Shown in pieces: positions 61,702 through 64,000 of a DNA stretch of 64,000 nucleotides (positions are counted from its first letter, which is position 1; every line of letters begins with the position of its first letter). The notes under the pieces are model-generated. The model had not been told where the DNA came from. It saw nothing but the letters and a program-made list of their open reading frames with translations, and ran no database searches. Source of the stretch: an uncultured Collinsella sp. (GTDB lineage: Bacteria; Actinomycetota; Coriobacteriia; Coriobacteriales; Coriobacteriaceae); the NCBI GenBank assembly GCA_900540895.1, contig UQHV01000002.1, positions 62,001 to 126,000 of the forward strand, given 5' to 3'. The position numbers and the translations under genes were made by a program.

Positions 61702-61890
61702 TGTTGTAACCGCTCACTTGTCCACAGATCAAGTGAACTGCTGGAATAAATACAGCGACACACTAGTTCGTTACAGTCGCCATATCTGCGTAAATCGCCG
61801 CGATAAATACAGCCTGTACTCGTCTGTATACCAGCTACGCGTATGTAGATTCATGTCGCGTTAATAAATCGGCTCAAGCGCGTGCAAAAC

Positions 61891-61899
61891 GCGCAAGTA
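61891..61899 (+). promoter_or_regulatory. Candidate integrase arm site, right
   Basis: GCGCAAGTA, same as 53,615-53,623, 73 bases inside the right direct repeat. Confidence 0.35.
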
Positions 61900-61971
61900 A
61901 CCGCAAAAAGCGATTATCGCGCAGGTAGTTTTTTGGCACCCTGTTGCTTAATCAAAATTAAGCAATTGCTT

Positions 61972-62092
<121 letters not shown>

Positions 62093-62172
62093 AAGCTTAT
62101 GTTTGTTGCTCTGCTCTCGCTTGCAACAGGGAGTATATTAACCCGAAACTTTAGACTTGTGCAAGAACTTTT

Positions 62173-63387
62173 TTATAAATTTTGAAGCAAGTCCAAAATT
62201 GTATCTGCGAGCTGGGGTTTTGTTAGCACGGGAAGTTCTTGCGTACCCGTTGTGCTCACAATCCAGGCCTTGTTAGTGTCGGTTCCAAAGCCCGAATCGG
62301 CGCGCGAGACATCGTTGGCGATAATGGCATCGCAGCCCTTGCGGGCCAATTTGCGCTCGGCGTACTCGACAACGTTATCGGTCTCGGCCGCAAATCCGAT
62401 TACGCACCGCTTGCCCTTCTGGCGCGAGAGCTCGGCCAAAATATCGACCGTTTCGACAAGCTCGATGCGATCCAGGCGTTCGTTGGCCTTTTTGAGCTTA
62501 TGGTCCGCAGGGGTGGCGGGGGTATAGTCGGCGACGGCGGCCGCACAAATTGCCGCATCGGCCGTCTGGAAGGCGCTGAGCGCTGCCTGCAGCATTTCAG
62601 CGGCGGTCTGCACGCGCACGCACTCCACGCCGCGGGGGACATCGAGCGATGTCGGTCCCAGCACAAGCTTGACCGCAGCACCGCGGCGAGCGGCCTCCCC
62701 TGCCAGGGCGATGCCCATCTTGCCTGATGAGCGGTTGCCAATGAATCGCACCGGGTCGATTGGTTCGTGCGTGGGGCCGGCAGTGATGACGACGCGCTTG
62801 CCTGCCAGGTACTGAGGCACGGGTTTGAGCACCTCACAGACAGCCTCGACGATGTCCTCGGGCTCGCTCATGCGTCCCGTGTCCACGTCGCCGCAGGCAA
62901 GGTAGCCGCTGCCGGGTCCCACAACATGGACACCGCGCTCGCGCAGCGTGGCCATGTTGGCCTGCGTCGCCGGCGCCTTCCACATGCCGTTGTTCATAGC
63001 GGGTGCGATCACGATGGGTCGCGGCGTCGCAAGCAGCGTGGTGGAAATAAGGTCATCGGCGATGCCGTTGGCCATCTTGGCGATGATATTGGCCGTCGCG
63101 GGCGCCACGACCACCAGATCGGGCTCCTGCGCAAGCGAGATATGGTGGATGGGGTCAGACGGGTCGTCGAATAGCCCAACCGCGACCGGCTCATTGGTGA
63201 GCGCGCGGAACGTGAGCGGGCCCACGAACTCCGTGGCATGCTCGCTCATAACGACTTTGACACGTGCGCCGCGCTTTTGCAGCAGGCGCACGATATTGCA
63301 CGACTTATAGGCGGCGATCCCGCCGGTAATGCCCAGCAGGATCGTTTTTCCCTCAAGTTGCATTGAATTGTTGGATGCCGCCGTCAT
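62173..63387 (-). CDS. coaBC: Bifunctional phosphopantothenoylcysteine decarboxylase/synthase
   Basis: CoaBC makes 4'-phosphopantetheine precursor from 4'-phosphopantothenate, cysteine and CTP. The 404-residue protein has the CoaC flavin domain (LGITGGIAAYKS, HHISL histidine, PAMNNGMW, ACGDVDTGRM) and the CoaB domain (VITAGPTHEPIDPVRFIGNRSSGKMG, ...DHKLKK). It starts two bases after the upstream gene and is likely co-transcribed with it. Confidence 0.95.
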   Translation of the reverse strand: MTAASNNSMQLEGKTILLGITGGIAAYKSCNIVRLLQKRGARVKVVMSEHATEFVGPLTFRALTNEPVAVGLFDDPSDPIHHISLAQEPDLVVVAPATANIIAKMANGIADDLISTTLLATPRPIVIAPAMNNGMWKAPATQANMATLRERGVHVVGPGSGYLACGDVDTGRMSEPEDIVEAVCEVLKPVPQYLAGKRVVITAGPTHEPIDPVRFIGNRSSGKMGIALAGEAARRGAAVKLVLGPTSLDVPRGVECVRVQTAAEMLQAALSAFQTADAAICAAAVADYTPATPADHKLKKANERLDRIELVETVDILAELSRQKGKRCVIGFAAETDNVVEYAERKLARKGCDAIIANDVSRADSGFGTDTNKAWIVSTTGTQELPVLTKPQLADTILDLLQNL

Positions 63388-63389
63388 CG

Positions 63390-64000
63390 CTAGGCTTCCT
63401 TGCTCGGGAGCACCAGGAGGCGGTGGCAGTACGGGCAGTGCGTAATTGACCTACCGTCGTGGTTGAGGTCGCTCATGGACGATGCCTGCAGCGCGGTGTG
63501 GCAGACCGTGGGGATGTTGCCCTGGATGGTCTCGACGGCCAAGCCGCGGAACTGCTTGAGCAGACGCTCGTAGTCGGTGAGCACGTCGGCCGGCAGCGTG
63601 GCGGCAAGAGCGGTGCGCTCCTTAGTGGCGGCTTCGATCTGAGCCTGCAGGTCGGCAGCCTTGGCGCGGGCGGCGTTGGTATCGGCCTTCACGCCCTCCT
63701 CGAACTTGGCGATGATGGCCTGCGCGCGGGTCTCGCGGTCGAGCGCCTCCTTATGGGCGACAACGACATCCTTGCGGGTGTGCTCAATCTTGTCCAGGCG
63801 CTTGGCCAGGGTGGCGAGCTCGTTTTCCAGGTCCTGTACCTCGCGGTAGTCGGAGCCGTCAACGTGGCGCTTCTTAGCTGCCTCGATGGCGTTATTGGTC
63901 TGGATCTCGGTGGTGTTGAGATCGTCGAGCTCAATGTCCAGATCCTTGCGCTGGGCGTAGAGCTTGGTCATCTCGGACTTGAGCTTCACATAGGTCTTGC
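63390..64000 (-). CDS. Coiled-coil zinc-ribbon protein (CT398/DUF164 type), 5' end outside window
   Basis: At least 199 residues are visible; the frame is open to the window edge, so the start is outside. The bulk is a long charged helical hairpin (about 1-145 of the visible part) followed by a C-terminal metal-binding region TVCHTALQ...ITHCPYCHRLLVL. The family usually has two CxxC knuckles; here the first has only one cysteine (VCHTA). Relatives are linked to nucleic acid or membrane traffic, but the function is unknown. Confidence 0.75.
   Translation of the reverse strand, partial: KTYVKLKSEMTKLYAQRKDLDIELDDLNTTEIQTNNAIEAAKKRHVDGSDYREVQDLENELATLAKRLDKIEHTRKDVVVAHKEALDRETRAQAIIAKFEEGVKADTNAARAKAADLQAQIEAATKERTALAATLPADVLTDYERLLKQFRGLAVETIQGNIPTVCHTALQASSMSDLNHDGRSITHCPYCHRLLVLPSKEA

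Overview
The window is a stretch of a Gram-positive, GC-rich bacterial chromosome whose gene content and order fit a Coriobacteriia member, most likely a gut Collinsella or close relative. This is inferred from family knowledge, not from a database search. Actinobacterial marks are the mIHF-gmk-rpoZ block, a GarA-like FHA protein followed by a Rv1828/FtsR-like MerR protein and preceded by pgsA, and the ftsK-pgsA-cinA-recA-recX block. Mixed in are families familiar from Bacillota: RNase J, RNase Y, SpoVS, DegV, DUF1836, and lexA divergent from a LysM protein.

Layout. Bases 1-4130 hold pyrD (cut by the window edge), pyrF, mihF, gmk, rpoZ and thiI. Bases 4200-8350 hold the DNA-uptake genes comEA and comEC and holA. 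Bases 8400-20340 carry rpsT, lepA, dus, hemW, two J-protein genes in tandem, mtaB, phoH, ybeY, dgkA, era and recO. rpsO, pnp and rnj follow, with an unusual 640-base hairpin-rich spacer between the two nuclease genes. From rnj a tight run goes ftsK, a RodZ-like gene, yajQ, rimO, pgsA and cinA. Then come recA, recX, rny, a GHKL ATPase, spoVS, miaB, miaA and hflX. lexA is divergent from a YneA-like gene and shares an SOS-box cluster with it. nrdR, dut, a glycosyltransferase, trxB, a DUF1836 protein, degV, an NlpC/P60 hydrolase, apt, a MerR protein, an FHA protein and a second pgsA complete the core up to about 53.3 kb. After the accessory segment, the core resumes with tRNA-Pro, coaBC and a coiled-coil zinc-ribbon gene cut by the right edge.

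The accessory segment is an integrative element of about 8.5 kb (about 53,562-62,060) inserted in the 3' half of the tRNA-Pro(GGG) gene and bounded by 89-base perfect direct repeats. It carries a tyrosine integrase, an unrecognised GC-rich ORF, an AT-richer DUF1648-type membrane protein, an orphan RHH protein and three related surface-protein cassettes. Each cassette begins with a Flp/type-IV-like prepilin segment joined to a larger domain (DUF285-like or DUF6273-like). Each has a homopolymeric G tract a few codons after its start, which places one cassette in frame and two out of frame. I read this as a phase-variable, pilin-anchored surface antigen or adhesin family, and it is the most striking system in the window.

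Other signals of note are: a phased 11-base TTTGGTC repeat shared by the comEA and recA upstream regions; hairpin elements that keep a conserved core but change their outer stems (dut spacer and pnp-rnj spacer); an SOS box set exactly between the -35 and -10 of recA; and a recurrent GGGTA-type -10 region upstream of at least nine transcription units.
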